DNA from: Gammaproteobacteria bacterium
GTDB lineage: Bacteria > Pseudomonadota > Gammaproteobacteria > Pseudomonadales > Cellvibrionaceae
Direction of reading: 5' to 3'
Assembly: GCA_004173475.1 (NCBI GenBank)
Contig: SEBU01000003.1
Span: 248,001 to 312,000, forward strand
DNA: 64,000 bases
The translations under genes and the position numbers were made by a program. How positions within the stretch are numbered: position 1 is the first letter of the stretch; each line of letters starts with the position of its first letter. A model generated the notes under the pieces. The model did no database searches. It saw nothing but the letters and a program-made list of their open reading frames with translations, and was not told the origin of the DNA. Shown one piece after another: positions 45,252 through 61,501 of the stretch.

Positions 45252-46498
45252 TTATTACCCGTAAAACGCAACGCAGATTTCAGATTAGGATAAGCATGAG
45301 TGCCATCCAGTAACGCATACTCCAGTGCAGCGGCTAAACGCTGGCCTTGAGCACCTTGGTTCATCACCTGTTCTACATTATTTTTATTAATGGATTTCCC
45401 CAAAAAATAACGTTGTCCAGAAACAAACGCGTGTCGTATTTGTTGCCAGTATTCACTGACTTTTTTTGCGTCGGGAGCCGGTAAATTTTCATAACCAGTA
45501 ATCACTGGAATTTCATCTTCTTCGATGTCATCGTCAGTTGGTGCTTGCGTAAGCACAAGCTTTTTTTCCGCCAAATCAACTCCGGTAATCATATTGAACG
45601 CATAACCGGAAATTTTTGCGTGAACAGGTTCTTCCATACGCGCTAGCAACCAATTAATTCCATGAGGATCACCCAGTACAGATAGCGCTATTATCGTATT
45701 AGCCATCTGCCCTGGCTGTTTAATAAGTTTATTAATCCATTCCCATGACTGACTTTGAGCTAAGCAGCGGAATACCACCGAAATTGCGCGCGATTGAAAT
45801 GGCCCGGGCGCCATAACATAGGTTTCCAAACCTGACAGTGAAGATTGATCTCCCAGCATCAATGCAGACCAATGCGCCCAAAATACAACATCTTTATGGT
45901 TATGCCTTTGTGCTTTTTTTAATTCATGCAAAAGGTCATGCCGTTTTAACTCGCCAACCAATCGCAACATGCGACACATCAGTGGAATATTTTTCACATG
46001 TTGTGAGTCATTAAATAAATGGTTTAAAAATAATTGCGGATCCATTCGCCTCACACTGCAAGCAACTACAGCTAAATGTTTGTGTAAAACATCATTGCTT
46101 TCTATCCATTGCCTGAGCATTACGTTTACATAAGCGTCTGGCGCCCATCCCAGCGCAGAAACCAGGCCTTTGAATGTTTCTTTATCATGAGAAGCAAATT
46201 CAATCGCACTATTTATTTTTTCATTGTTGCCACTCATCAACGCAAGCATTGCCAACACAAAAACTTCACCGCTCTCATTGAAATTTGCCGCCTCCACCGC
46301 AAACTCCCACGCGGCTTCCGGATTCAAGGATAGGCCGGTCAAATGATTGTTAATTCGCTGTTCCAATTTGCGAATGTAGGTAGGACCATGGTGCGGTTGC
46401 ACCACAGCTTGCGAGCGGAGTAGCCAAAGGAATGCAGCTTCATTAACATGTTTTTCAATGAGATGTCCGAATATTTTTGTTTTATCAAGAGTGAGCAT
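45248..46498 (-). CDS. TIGR02270-like HEAT-repeat protein
   Basis: Helical repeat protein of 416 aa matching the TIGR02270 family, which is regularly found in T6SS accessory loci. Starts with an N-terminal HVNEAAFLWLLR segment, has LTGLSLNPEAAWEFA and repeated helical pairs through about residue 330, and a typical SGQRYFLGKSI near the end. Likely an adaptor. Overlaps the ketosynthase-like gene by 4 nt. Confidence 0.78.
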   Translation of the reverse strand: MLTLDKTKIFGHLIEKHVNEAAFLWLLRSQAVVQPHHGPTYIRKLEQRINNHLTGLSLNPEAAWEFAVEAANFNESGEVFVLAMLALMSGNNEKINSAIEFASHDKETFKGLVSALGWAPDAYVNVMLRQWIESNDVLHKHLAVVACSVRRMDPQLFLNHLFNDSQHVKNIPLMCRMLRLVGELKRHDLLHELKKAQRHNHKDVVFWAHWSALMLGDQSSLSGLETYVMAPGPFQSRAISVVFRCLAQSQSWEWINKLIKQPGQMANTIIALSVLGDPHGINWLLARMEEPVHAKISGYAFNMITGVDLAEKKLVLTQAPTDDDIEEDEIPVITGYENLPAPDAKKVSEYWQQIRHAFVSGQRYFLGKSINKNNVEQVMNQGAQGQRLAAALEYALLDGTHAYPNLKSALRFTGNK

Positions 46499-46552
46499 AC
46501 AAATCGTCTTACATTTTTCCGAAGGATCACGAGCTACTTAACTTAACCAATT

Positions 46553-47548
46553 TTAGCGTACAAGTTGAATTGTGATTGAACGAAGCAGAGGCAAAGAATT
46601 ATTACACTGACATGATGTTTTCCAATCCAACGTTAGCCGCTCATTATCGACATCAATGACAAGTGTTTCCATTACGAATTGCAATGATTGAGAAATTTGC
46701 CCGTGAAATTGAATTTTACCGCTTAATACAATTTGCGGAATTATGAATTCTATTGGACCGCCCGGATGCATGTTAGTCAGGTTGACAGCTTCCCCGCCTG
46801 TCAAATAACCGCTACTTATAAGATCCGGATGTGCAGAGTTTTGGAATCGGGGTTGATAATCTAACGGTAAATAAGGAGCGCGGTTTTGTTTCCATTGCTC
46901 ATCGTAAGTTCCTGCGTATAAAAATCGCGGATGCCAGTTTGGCGCGATAAAACCAAATCCTGCTGGAGCAGGTGAATCATTGACATTACTAATTAATTGC
47001 GCGTGATCTTCAATATTGGGGAGCATTTGTCCATCCATTTTTTCTTCAGGACGCATCCCTTTAAATCCTTTACCTAATGGATTTCGGGATTCTATCGCGA
47101 GCAGCTGATTATTTTCCCAATATTGTCCGCCAAATGCATTTTCATACCCTATGGGCATTTGAACAAATTCAGTTGCACTGCTAATACGCCCGCGATCCCA
47201 AACGCGGTCGCCAAAAACACGTAAGGTTTTTTGATTGCCGCCGATTCGTGCACTTACATCAAGGTGGCGCACAGATTTATAATCGGGCGCACATGCAGTA
47301 GCCAGCAAACCTATATCTGTAGTTGGTTTGCCTTGATGAGCAGAGGTCGGAAATTTGATGCTTGAAAAACCTGGTTCGCCCCAGTAAACATCTTCAAAAA
47401 ATGGTTGGGTTTGCTCGTCGCATAACGTCCAACTTTTTCCTAAATTAAAAGATGCTTTAACATTTACATAAATCGTGTCTATTCCTTGCGCATTCGGCAG
47501 AACTATATAGTTAGCCGCGAAAGGCGTATTATTTTTTAACTCTGACAT
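46553..47548 (-). CDS. DUF2169 family T6SS accessory protein
   Basis: Protein of 331 aa of the DUF2169 family, known as adaptors that load particular effectors onto VgrG/PAAR-type spikes. Family-typical pieces are LKNNTPFAANYIVLPN near the N-terminus, WGEPGFSSIKFPTSAHQGKP, GDRVWDRG and YENAFGG. First gene of the module, with AGGA 7 nt ahead. The CheR-like gene of the signalling operon ends 97 bases upstream on the same strand, so read-through is possible. Confidence 0.87.
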   Translation of the reverse strand: MSELKNNTPFAANYIVLPNAQGIDTIYVNVKASFNLGKSWTLCDEQTQPFFEDVYWGEPGFSSIKFPTSAHQGKPTTDIGLLATACAPDYKSVRHLDVSARIGGNQKTLRVFGDRVWDRGRISSATEFVQMPIGYENAFGGQYWENNQLLAIESRNPLGKGFKGMRPEEKMDGQMLPNIEDHAQLISNVNDSPAPAGFGFIAPNWHPRFLYAGTYDEQWKQNRAPYLPLDYQPRFQNSAHPDLISSGYLTGGEAVNLTNMHPGGPIEFIIPQIVLSGKIQFHGQISQSLQFVMETLVIDVDNERLTLDWKTSCQCNNSLPLLRSITIQLVR

Positions 47549-47645
47549 CCAACTTTCCTTAAATTCGCGCTCTTTTAGTTTTATTTTGTTTTAAACTTAA
47601 ACTTCAATTTTAATTCTTTACTCAGGATTTAACGCTCGTTAATTG

Positions 47646-48473
47646 TTAACGAGTTCTGCGATATAAACCATGTTCAGGTGAGGTGACATTATATTTGGAA
47701 ACAAAAGGTGCGACTTCTGCGTAATTTGTGCCGACGATACTCAACAAACCGAAGGTAGGCAGGCTGTCATAAAACAATTGCAAAACGCGACGACGCAAGC
47801 GTGACGCATATTCATTTAAACCACCGCGACAAACAATTAATTCAAATTCATTGAAGGATGCATCTGTACCGAGATTATATTGAGCCCAGGTAATGTTACG
47901 CGATAATTCGTCACGAAATACGGCGACGTCGTTGTGCTCACGGTAATAATCAGAAAGTGTTTCTGTGCCACCTGCGCGTACATAATTTTCTTCATATTGC
48001 GCTAATTTTTCTAACGAAAATTTAGCCTCGCGCGCTTCGCTCAAGAGCGTTGCGTTTGCGCCCGTCGCGAAAATTTTGGTCTTATGATAAACGCCTTCTT
48101 CCATCAACATTATCGCAGTTGCAAAAACATCTTCCGAAGATGCACATTCCGCAATCCATACCTTGGGCGCGGGGCAGGAACGCAGCCAGGGAATGAGCGC
48201 GCGACGCAGTTCTTTCATATGTTTTGGGTGATCGAAAAGTCCTGCGGGATGCGCATCAAACGCACACAAAAGTGCGTCTATGTAAGAAGGGTGATGCAGC
48301 ACGCGATCTTGCACGCACGACACGGTTGCAAGATCGTGCGCCAGCATAAAACTATGCAGCTTACGCCTGATAGCATTTTTCTGGTAGCCGCGGAAATCAT
48401 CGCCAAAACGCTGGTAGATAGCTTCCAGCAGCAAGGTGATTTCCAGGTCTTCAAGTGCGTTAGAAACTTCCAT
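47646..48473 (-). CDS. CheR-like protein, probably without methyltransferase activity
   Basis: Fold and layout of a CheR chemoreceptor methyltransferase: helical N-terminal domain (DDFRGYQKNAIRRKL, about residue 25), then a Rossmann-like domain. The SAM-binding motif, usually GCSTGEE, reads ECASSEDVFATA here, and the later CRN-x-L-x-YF reads CRGGLNEYA. Loss of these suggests it binds SAM poorly or not at all and acts as a regulatory or protein-binding subunit. It is third in a row after the response regulator and giant kinase genes (26 bases after the latter). Confidence 0.8.
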   Translation of the reverse strand: MEVSNALEDLEITLLLEAIYQRFGDDFRGYQKNAIRRKLHSFMLAHDLATVSCVQDRVLHHPSYIDALLCAFDAHPAGLFDHPKHMKELRRALIPWLRSCPAPKVWIAECASSEDVFATAIMLMEEGVYHKTKIFATGANATLLSEAREAKFSLEKLAQYEENYVRAGGTETLSDYYREHNDVAVFRDELSRNITWAQYNLGTDASFNEFELIVCRGGLNEYASRLRRRVLQLFYDSLPTFGLLSIVGTNYAEVAPFVSKYNVTSPEHGLYRRTR

Positions 48474-48498
48474 CAGCTCGCCTCAACCGACAGACAAG

Positions 48499-55356
<6,858 letters not shown>

Positions 55357-55464
55357 AGATGTCTCCGAACTTTTACATTATTAAAATATGAAGTGGTTGA
55401 TCACATGAAGCTGAATGCAACTGCTCAAACCACGCATTAAATAATCCAGATTGGTTAGTGCAGA

Positions 55465-57378
55465 TTAAGCAACACGCGCTAATTGCAAATGACGTATCAG
55501 CTCGTCTGCGGGCAGCGGCTTGCTAAAAAGTGATCCTTGATATTCATTACAACCCAAGGCTTTTAACGCGTCGAATTGCGCCTGGGTTTGAACTCCCTCT
55601 GCGACAACATCCAAATGCAAGGCTTTCGCCAAGGCATGAAGGGCGGCCACCAGGGACGTGTCTTCTGGAAAGACCGCGAGAAGCGAATTATCCGCCTCTT
55701 TTTCCGTAATTTTTTTTGTAGCTGTCTGGCTACCCTGAATTTTTTTACCGTTTTGCATAAAACAGGGCGCGATTTTTACTTTGCGAAGGGGTAAAGTTTT
55801 CAAAATCGACAAGGATGAAAAATCCGCGCCGAAACTATCCAAATTAATTTTGATATCCTTTTCATTCAGGAATTGAAAAACATCTTTCAATTTACTGAAA
55901 TCGCGGACAACTGCAGCTTCAGCTACTTCAATTTCAATTGCTGATGGATTCAGGTTATGAGCTGCAATGGAATCTGAAATAGTTTGAAAGAAGTCTGACT
56001 GTAAGTGCTGGATATCCAAATTTACCGTTACTGGCAAATTAAAGGTGTCATCGGCCGATTTCCATTTTTGCACTTGCGCGCAGGCAGCATTTATCACCCA
56101 CTCACCGATTGCGGATATATGTGTGCTTTGGGTGACGCGCGATAAAAATTCAGAGGGGCCAAGCAAACCATTTCGCGGATGATGCCAATATAGAAGGGCC
56201 TCAAGACTGGTAGCTTTACCAGACGTCATACTTATGACCGGTTGATAAAAAAGCTCCAACTCATTGTGTTCCAACGCGTGTTTTAAATCCTGCTCAAATT
56301 CGTTGCGAAGTCGCTCATTAGCGTTAAGCTCTTCGTGAAAAAACTGGATGGAGCCGCGCTCTTTTTGTTTAGCATGGTACATCGCCAAATCAGCATTTTT
56401 TAATAAATCCTCCGCGGTGTTGCCATCCTGTGGATAGAAACTTATGCCAATGGTTGCGGAGCTTTTAAATTGTTGCGAACCGACAAGGTGTGGTTCAGAG
56501 TTTGTCTGGACAATTTTTTTCGCAATTTTTACAACATCGCTAGTGTCAGGAAAACCTTCCAATAAAATAACAAATTCATCACCGCCCAAACGCGCCACCA
56601 TGTCGGATTCGCGCACAACGCTTGTCAAATGCTCGGCAACTTGTTTAAGTAATTCATCGCCCACTTCGTGGCCGTAAGTATCGTTAATTTCTTTGAATTT
56701 ATCCAAATCCAAAAACATCAATGCGAGACCTTCTTTACGACGATTCGCATGAATAATTGAATGCTTCAAACGCTCGAGTAAAGAACGGCGATTAAACAAA
56801 CCAGTGAGGGTATCGCGAGTAGCGAGTTCAGTAGCACGCTCTTCCGCCAGCTTGCGCTCCTGGACTTCAGTTTTTAGCGCAGCATTAACACTTTCCAGAT
56901 CTTGCAATCGGCGAATACGCAAATCGCCATTAATTGCCTCAAGCTCACGAGTCTTTCGTTCAAGCTCAAGATTTTTTTGATTTAACTCAACAAACACGGC
57001 CACTTTGGCTTGAACTACTTTGGGAATAATTGGAGCGAATAAGTAATCAGCAGCACCTTTTTGGTAGCCCTTCAAGCGATTGAATTCATCACCGTAATAA
57101 GCGGTTACGAAAATAATCGGAACTGACGCAGAACGCGGGTGAGAGTGAATGGCCTCTGCCGTTTCGAAGCCGTCCATAGTGGGCATACTGACATCGAGCA
57201 AAATAACAGCGAAATTATGCTTAAGTACTTTTCGCAAAGCCTCTTCACCGGACTGAACGGTAAAGACTTCATATTTAGGATTTTCAGACGGATCCTCTAG
57301 CAGCCCTGACAGCGCAAGCAGCGTGGAGGCATCGTCATTGACGATGAGAACTTTCGGGAGCGAATCATCATTGCTCAT
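55465..57378 (-). CDS. response regulator with GGDEF and degenerate EAL domain
   Basis: First gene of the signalling run, 637 aa. Receiver (about 8-125; acceptor Asp in VILLDVSMPT), coiled coil (about 130-175), GGDEF domain (about 180-345) with intact MVARLGGDEF, and an EAL-like domain (about 355-632). The EAL part keeps SLEALLYWHHP and AEGVQ but reads LDSFGADFSSLS in place of DDFGTGYSSL and VKIAP for the KID motif, so metal-binding residues are lost and phosphodiesterase activity is unlikely. It probably makes cyclic-di-GMP under control of the neighbouring kinase. Confidence 0.9.
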   Translation of the reverse strand: MSNDDSLPKVLIVNDDASTLLALSGLLEDPSENPKYEVFTVQSGEEALRKVLKHNFAVILLDVSMPTMDGFETAEAIHSHPRSASVPIIFVTAYYGDEFNRLKGYQKGAADYLFAPIIPKVVQAKVAVFVELNQKNLELERKTRELEAINGDLRIRRLQDLESVNAALKTEVQERKLAEERATELATRDTLTGLFNRRSLLERLKHSIIHANRRKEGLALMFLDLDKFKEINDTYGHEVGDELLKQVAEHLTSVVRESDMVARLGGDEFVILLEGFPDTSDVVKIAKKIVQTNSEPHLVGSQQFKSSATIGISFYPQDGNTAEDLLKNADLAMYHAKQKERGSIQFFHEELNANERLRNEFEQDLKHALEHNELELFYQPVISMTSGKATSLEALLYWHHPRNGLLGPSEFLSRVTQSTHISAIGEWVINAACAQVQKWKSADDTFNLPVTVNLDIQHLQSDFFQTISDSIAAHNLNPSAIEIEVAEAAVVRDFSKLKDVFQFLNEKDIKINLDSFGADFSSLSILKTLPLRKVKIAPCFMQNGKKIQGSQTATKKITEKEADNSLLAVFPEDTSLVAALHALAKALHLDVVAEGVQTQAQFDALKALGCNEYQGSLFSKPLPADELIRHLQLARVA

Positions 57379-57608
57379 GTATTAGACTCTTAAATGATTG
57401 TTAATCCCAGGAATCCGATAAGGTACTTGAGTTGCATGTTGATTTCCACGAAAAGATAGGTTTTTACCATGCGTAAAAAAACAAATAATGAAATTAGATC
57501 ATTTTTTACAATGATAGTACGGCAATGCGGGAGTGCCCAATAACGAGGTTACGTAAACTGCAAAAAAATGAAAATTTAGGCGACATTAAATCATCATGGG
57601 ATGTTTAT

Positions 57609-58727
57609 CTATATGCAGACAATTTTTTCTTTTTCAAGAATATCCATAAGTACCTTTTCTTCACTAGTAAGAGCGTGCGTTTGGCTATTATTTTTATCAT
57701 CGTTCGGTTGCGATTCTTTGAGGTGTTCGAGGTAAGGCATGAGCCTGCCCTCTTCATAGAGTGCAATAATGGCCGGGTGTACGTAATATTTTTTACATAC
57801 GGTTCGGGTATTGCCTAAATGTTTAGCAACCCGATCAAGCACGGTAATTATGTTATTTTTTATTTCCGTTTTGTTTTCTCCCTGCCCTACACTTTTAAAT
57901 TCCACAATTGCCTGCACAGTACCCGCCCAGGTTCTGAAATCTTTTGCAGTAAAAGCCTCACCGGTAATTGATTTTAAGTAGGCATTTACCATTCCCGAAT
58001 CAATACTTTTGTGATCGCCCTCCTCATCGTAGTACTGAAAAAGTTCCTTACCTGGAATATCGCGACATTGCTTTACTATTTTTGCCAAGCGTTTATTTTT
58101 TATACCAATCTTGTGCGCTATTCCTTTTTTGCCAACAAACTGAAACTGTATTTGGTCCGCGGTAACTTTTACGTGGCGATTTTTTAAGGTTGTAAGTCCA
58201 AAGGACCCATATAATTTTTCGTAAGCGCTGTTGCCAATGCGGATACTGGTTTGCTCCATAAGCGAAATAACCGTGGCCAATACTTTTTCTGCTGGCATCC
58301 CCGGTAAGGCCAAATCCTGCGCAAGTTGCTTACGAATACTGGGAAGACTTTTGCCAAAATTGTGCAGGCAATAAAATTTGGTTTGATTACGCAAGGCATT
58401 CCAGTGCGAATGATATTTATATTGCTTGCGCTTTTTTACGTCTATACCGGTTGCTTGTAAGTGGCCGTTTTCAAGGTTACAAATCCACACATTCTCCCAA
58501 GCAGGCGGAATCACCAATTTTTTGATGCGTTCAAGAGTAGTTTTATTGCTCAGCTGTTTTTTGCCACAAAAATAAATGAAAGTGTCACCTTTTTTAACAC
58601 GGCTTATACCTGGCTGATTGTCCTGCACGTATATTAAATTGACGGCCTTAGCGGTTTTTTCAGCGTCACGCTGAATAGATTTTATTTTTTTAGCGGAAAT
58701 CTTAATTTCCTTCACATCAGCCGTCAT
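57609..58727 (-). CDS. DNA topoisomerase IB
   Basis: Poxvirus-type (eukaryote-like) topoisomerase I, 372 aa, which relaxes supercoils by a 3'-phosphotyrosyl intermediate. Recognisable features: VIPPAWENVWIC, SIRIGNSAYEK (catalytic Arg), KDFRTWAGTVQA (catalytic Arg), and the nucleophile tyrosine in KKYYVHPAI near residue 315. The C-terminal tail after that is charged and specific to this protein. It is monocistronic and precedes moaE on the same strand with a 216-base gap. Bacterial homologues are patchily distributed. Confidence 0.93.
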   Translation of the reverse strand: MTADVKEIKISAKKIKSIQRDAEKTAKAVNLIYVQDNQPGISRVKKGDTFIYFCGKKQLSNKTTLERIKKLVIPPAWENVWICNLENGHLQATGIDVKKRKQYKYHSHWNALRNQTKFYCLHNFGKSLPSIRKQLAQDLALPGMPAEKVLATVISLMEQTSIRIGNSAYEKLYGSFGLTTLKNRHVKVTADQIQFQFVGKKGIAHKIGIKNKRLAKIVKQCRDIPGKELFQYYDEEGDHKSIDSGMVNAYLKSITGEAFTAKDFRTWAGTVQAIVEFKSVGQGENKTEIKNNIITVLDRVAKHLGNTRTVCKKYYVHPAIIALYEEGRLMPYLEHLKESQPNDDKNNSQTHALTSEEKVLMDILEKEKIVCI

Positions 58728-58943
58728 AGTTATTTTCCGTATGTGGCGCCTTAAAGCAGCTATTGAATACAGATAAAAACAAAAAGTATCGTTCGTTAGG
58801 CAACCTAACTACATTTATTTCATCTTTAAGCTTGAGTGAGAGGGACCAATATGAGGATCGCAAAGCGGGGAAGTGTTTAGAGGAATTCAAAGAACTAATG
58901 CACGAAAATAAGATATTAGTGAAAGAAGGCAGTACTTTAAGAA

Positions 58944-59393
58944 CTATTGCTCCCATCGTTTGGCAGCCTGCTCGTCCTTTAGTTGCGACTCAATCCAAAG
59001 GCTACCTTGCACCGTTAATTCTTTTTTCCAGAAAGGCGCACGCGTTTTCAAATAGTCCATTAAAAACTCTGCAGCATGAAACGCATCTTCACGATGCGTG
59101 CTGGCAACTCCCACGAATACAATATTTTCACCCAGTTTTAAGTCACCAATACGATGAATTATTTTGTAACGCAAAATATTCCAGCGAGTTTTCGCTTCAT
59201 CGATGAGCGCTTGCAGAGACTTTTCCGTCATGCCGGGATAATGTTCTAAATGCAAACCTAAAACATCGCGGGATAAATTCATATCGCGCACACGCCCTAC
59301 GAAAGTGACTACCGCACCTGCTGTCGTGTCGTGTTCAACAAGCGCTTGATATTCTGCACCCACGTCGAAATCCGCCATTTGAATAGAAATCAC
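58944..59393 (-). CDS. moaE: molybdopterin synthase large subunit MoaE
   Basis: Catalytic subunit of molybdopterin synthase, which with MoaD adds the dithiolene sulfurs to precursor Z. Motifs GAVVTFVGRVRD, LEHYPGMTEKSL and KTRAPFWKKE are typical. A GTG at 59393 with AGGAGG just upstream is the proper start; an ATG at 59438 would overlap moaD. The ribosome site is formed by the final Gly-Gly codons of moaD. Last gene of moaCDE. Confidence 0.94.
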   Translation of the reverse strand: MISIQMADFDVGAEYQALVEHDTTAGAVVTFVGRVRDMNLSRDVLGLHLEHYPGMTEKSLQALIDEAKTRWNILRYKIIHRIGDLKLGENIVFVGVASTHREDAFHAAEFLMDYLKTRAPFWKKELTVQGSLWIESQLKDEQAAKRWEQ

Positions 59394-59394
59394 A

Positions 59395-59643
59395 TTATCC
59401 TCCTGTAACAGGTGGGAAAAATGCCACCTCGTCGCCATCTTTAACCAAGTGATGTGCTTTGACTAGAACCTGATTAACTGAAAACAATAATTTATCATTA
59501 GCTAAAAACGTTTCCCAAGCGGGGTTTTTCGTTACCAAAGTTTCACGCAGCAAAGAAATGCTCACCGGGGCGTCAATTCCCAAATCGGTTTTGTCACAAT
59601 TTAATTGCTCACGCAATTGAGCAAAAAATAAAATAGTAATCAC
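59395..59643 (-). CDS. moaD: molybdopterin synthase sulfur carrier MoaD
   Basis: Ubiquitin-like sulfur carrier, 82 aa, ending in the obligatory Gly-Gly (PPVTGG) that is thiocarboxylated. Start is GTG at 59643, with GGAG six bases upstream that spans the moaC stop. It is between moaC (3-base gap) and moaE (1-base gap), so all three are translated as a unit. Confidence 0.93.
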   Translation of the reverse strand: MITILFFAQLREQLNCDKTDLGIDAPVSISLLRETLVTKNPAWETFLANDKLLFSVNQVLVKAHHLVKDGDEVAFFPPVTGG

Positions 59644-59646
59644 CTC

Positions 59647-60123
59647 TTACTCCACCCGTTGGTAATGACCGCGACGTCCGCCAGATTTCTCCAACAAACA
59701 AACATCGTCGATAACCATATCCATATCAACGGCTTTGCACATATCGTATATGGTTAAGGCTGCAATGCTGGCCGCGGTGAGCGCTTCCATTTCAACGCCG
59801 GTCTGCCCGGTTAATTTGCACAGCGTAAAAATATCCACTGAATTTTCTCGTTGATTAACTTCAAAATCGACGCTGACTTTGCTCAACATTAAGGGGTGAC
59901 AAAGTGGAATCAGATCAGAACATTTTTTTGCAGCTTGAATTCCAGCAATACGAGCTACTGCAAGTACATCGCCCTTTTTTAAAGTGTTAGCGCTAATTTG
60001 CGCCAGCGTTTGCGGTTGCATACGCACTCGAGCAAATGCGCGTGCCTCACGCACCGTTGATGCTTTTTCGCTAACATCCACCATGCTGGCTTTGCCATGG
60101 GAATCTATGTGAGTCAAAGACAT
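59647..60123 (-). CDS. moaC: cyclic pyranopterin monophosphate synthase MoaC
   Basis: Enzyme of the first step of molybdenum cofactor synthesis, acting after MoaA. 158 aa, the normal length. Diagnostic features: [17 protein letters not shown] at the N-terminus, [29 protein letters not shown] and the terminal KSGGRRGHY. First gene of moaCDE; moaA and moaB are not in the window. Confidence 0.95.
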   Translation of the reverse strand: MSLTHIDSHGKASMVDVSEKASTVREARAFARVRMQPQTLAQISANTLKKGDVLAVARIAGIQAAKKCSDLIPLCHPLMLSKVSVDFEVNQRENSVDIFTLCKLTGQTGVEMEALTAASIAALTIYDMCKAVDMDMVIDDVCLLEKSGGRRGHYQRVE

Positions 60124-60335
60124 AAGTTTTTCCAGTTCTTCAATTTATTTCTAAAAATGTAATTGCATGATAAGCGAAAATAAAAAAAGACCAACCTCTT
60201 TCGATGTAGGGCAGAAGCGGGGATTTAATCAAACGCAAATACATGTGGCCAACGAGGCATGCTTTTCGATTTTCAACTTTGGTTTAAAGATTCCACGGTA
60301 TAAACTAGCTAGCCTCAATCTGACCGACGAAGAAC

Positions 60336-61340
60336 ATGGCTAGAAAATCCCTCAATCGCCGTTTTACCGCAGCTCCCATGATGGAATGGTCAGACACGCA
60401 TTGCCGCAGCTTTTGGCGCTTGCTTACCAAAAAAGCGGTGCTTTATAGCGAAATGGTTACTACTGGCGCGCTCATTCACGGCGACCGCAAACGTTTTTTA
60501 GATTTCAATGCTAGCGAACATCCGTTAGCACTCCAGCTAGGGGGGAGCGACCCAAAGGCATTGGCCGAGTGCGCAAAAATAGCTGAGGATTGGGGTTATG
60601 ACGAGGTTAATCTGAATTGCGGATGTCCTAGTGACCGCGTACAGAACAATATGATTGGCGCCTGTTTGATGGCTGAACCCAAACTTGTTGCTGAATGTAT
60701 CGCGACCATGCAAAACGCAGTAAAGATCCCGGTGACGATTAAACACCGTATTGGCATTGACGACATGGATGATTACGCGGGCATGCTGGATTTTGTGCGG
60801 ACGGTGGCTGAAACAGGGTGCAAGACGTTCATTGTCCATGCGCGTAAAGCCTGGTTAAAAGGGTTAAGCCCGAGAGAGAATCGCGAGATTCCGCCATTGC
60901 AATACGACAAAGTGGCTCAGCTTAAAAAAGATCATCCGGAACTTGAAATCATCATTAATGGCGGCATTACTACTATTGAGCAATCGCTAAATTTACTTAA
61001 TGAGATCGACGGCGTAATGCTCGGGCGCGAGATTTATCACAACCCTTACCTTCTCGCCGAAGTCGATCAACGAATCTATGGAATTGATAGGCCGATAATA
61101 AGTCGTGAGGGCGTTATTGAGGTCTTTATGGCGTACGCAGAAGAGCAACTCGCGAAGGGTATCCGTTTAAATTACATGACACGCCATATTTTAGGCTTGT
61201 ATCAAGGCTTACCGGGCGCACGGCGATTTAGAAGAATTATCTCCGAGCAAGCCCATAAACCTGGTGCTGGAATCGAGGTAATTAAATCAGCCGTAAATGC
61301 TTTAAATGAGATAACATCGACCCAAGAATTGACCGATTGA
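60336..61340 (+). CDS. dusA: tRNA-dihydrouridine(20/20a) synthase DusA
   Basis: FMN enzyme that reduces uridines 20 and 20a of the tRNA D-loop. 334 aa. RFTAAPMMEWSDTHCRSF and SEMVTTGALIHGDRKRFL at the start, the catalytic cysteine in NCGCPSDRVQN, HARKAWLKGLSPRENREIPP, and INGGITTIEQ are DusA-specific rather than DusB or DusC. Divergent from moaC and monocistronic. Confidence 0.95.
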   Translation: MARKSLNRRFTAAPMMEWSDTHCRSFWRLLTKKAVLYSEMVTTGALIHGDRKRFLDFNASEHPLALQLGGSDPKALAECAKIAEDWGYDEVNLNCGCPSDRVQNNMIGACLMAEPKLVAECIATMQNAVKIPVTIKHRIGIDDMDDYAGMLDFVRTVAETGCKTFIVHARKAWLKGLSPRENREIPPLQYDKVAQLKKDHPELEIIINGGITTIEQSLNLLNEIDGVMLGREIYHNPYLLAEVDQRIYGIDRPIISREGVIEVFMAYAEEQLAKGIRLNYMTRHILGLYQGLPGARRFRRIISEQAHKPGAGIEVIKSAVNALNEITSTQELTD

Positions 61341-61501
61341 AGCCAGTCAATGTAATCGTAAAGCTTCCATCGAAAGCGTAAATTAGTTACACAGATTCAG
61401 CTTTGTGGAAAAGATATCTTTCAGCTAAGAGTCAAAAAGACTATAATATCTTTACGACAAATCAGAAATATCAACTTCAACTCCGTTATAGGAAAACTAT
61501 T

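Noticed and set aside
58763-59206. 147-codon frame antisense to moaE
   Set aside because: TTG start, no ribosome site, mostly covers the well-identified moaE gene.
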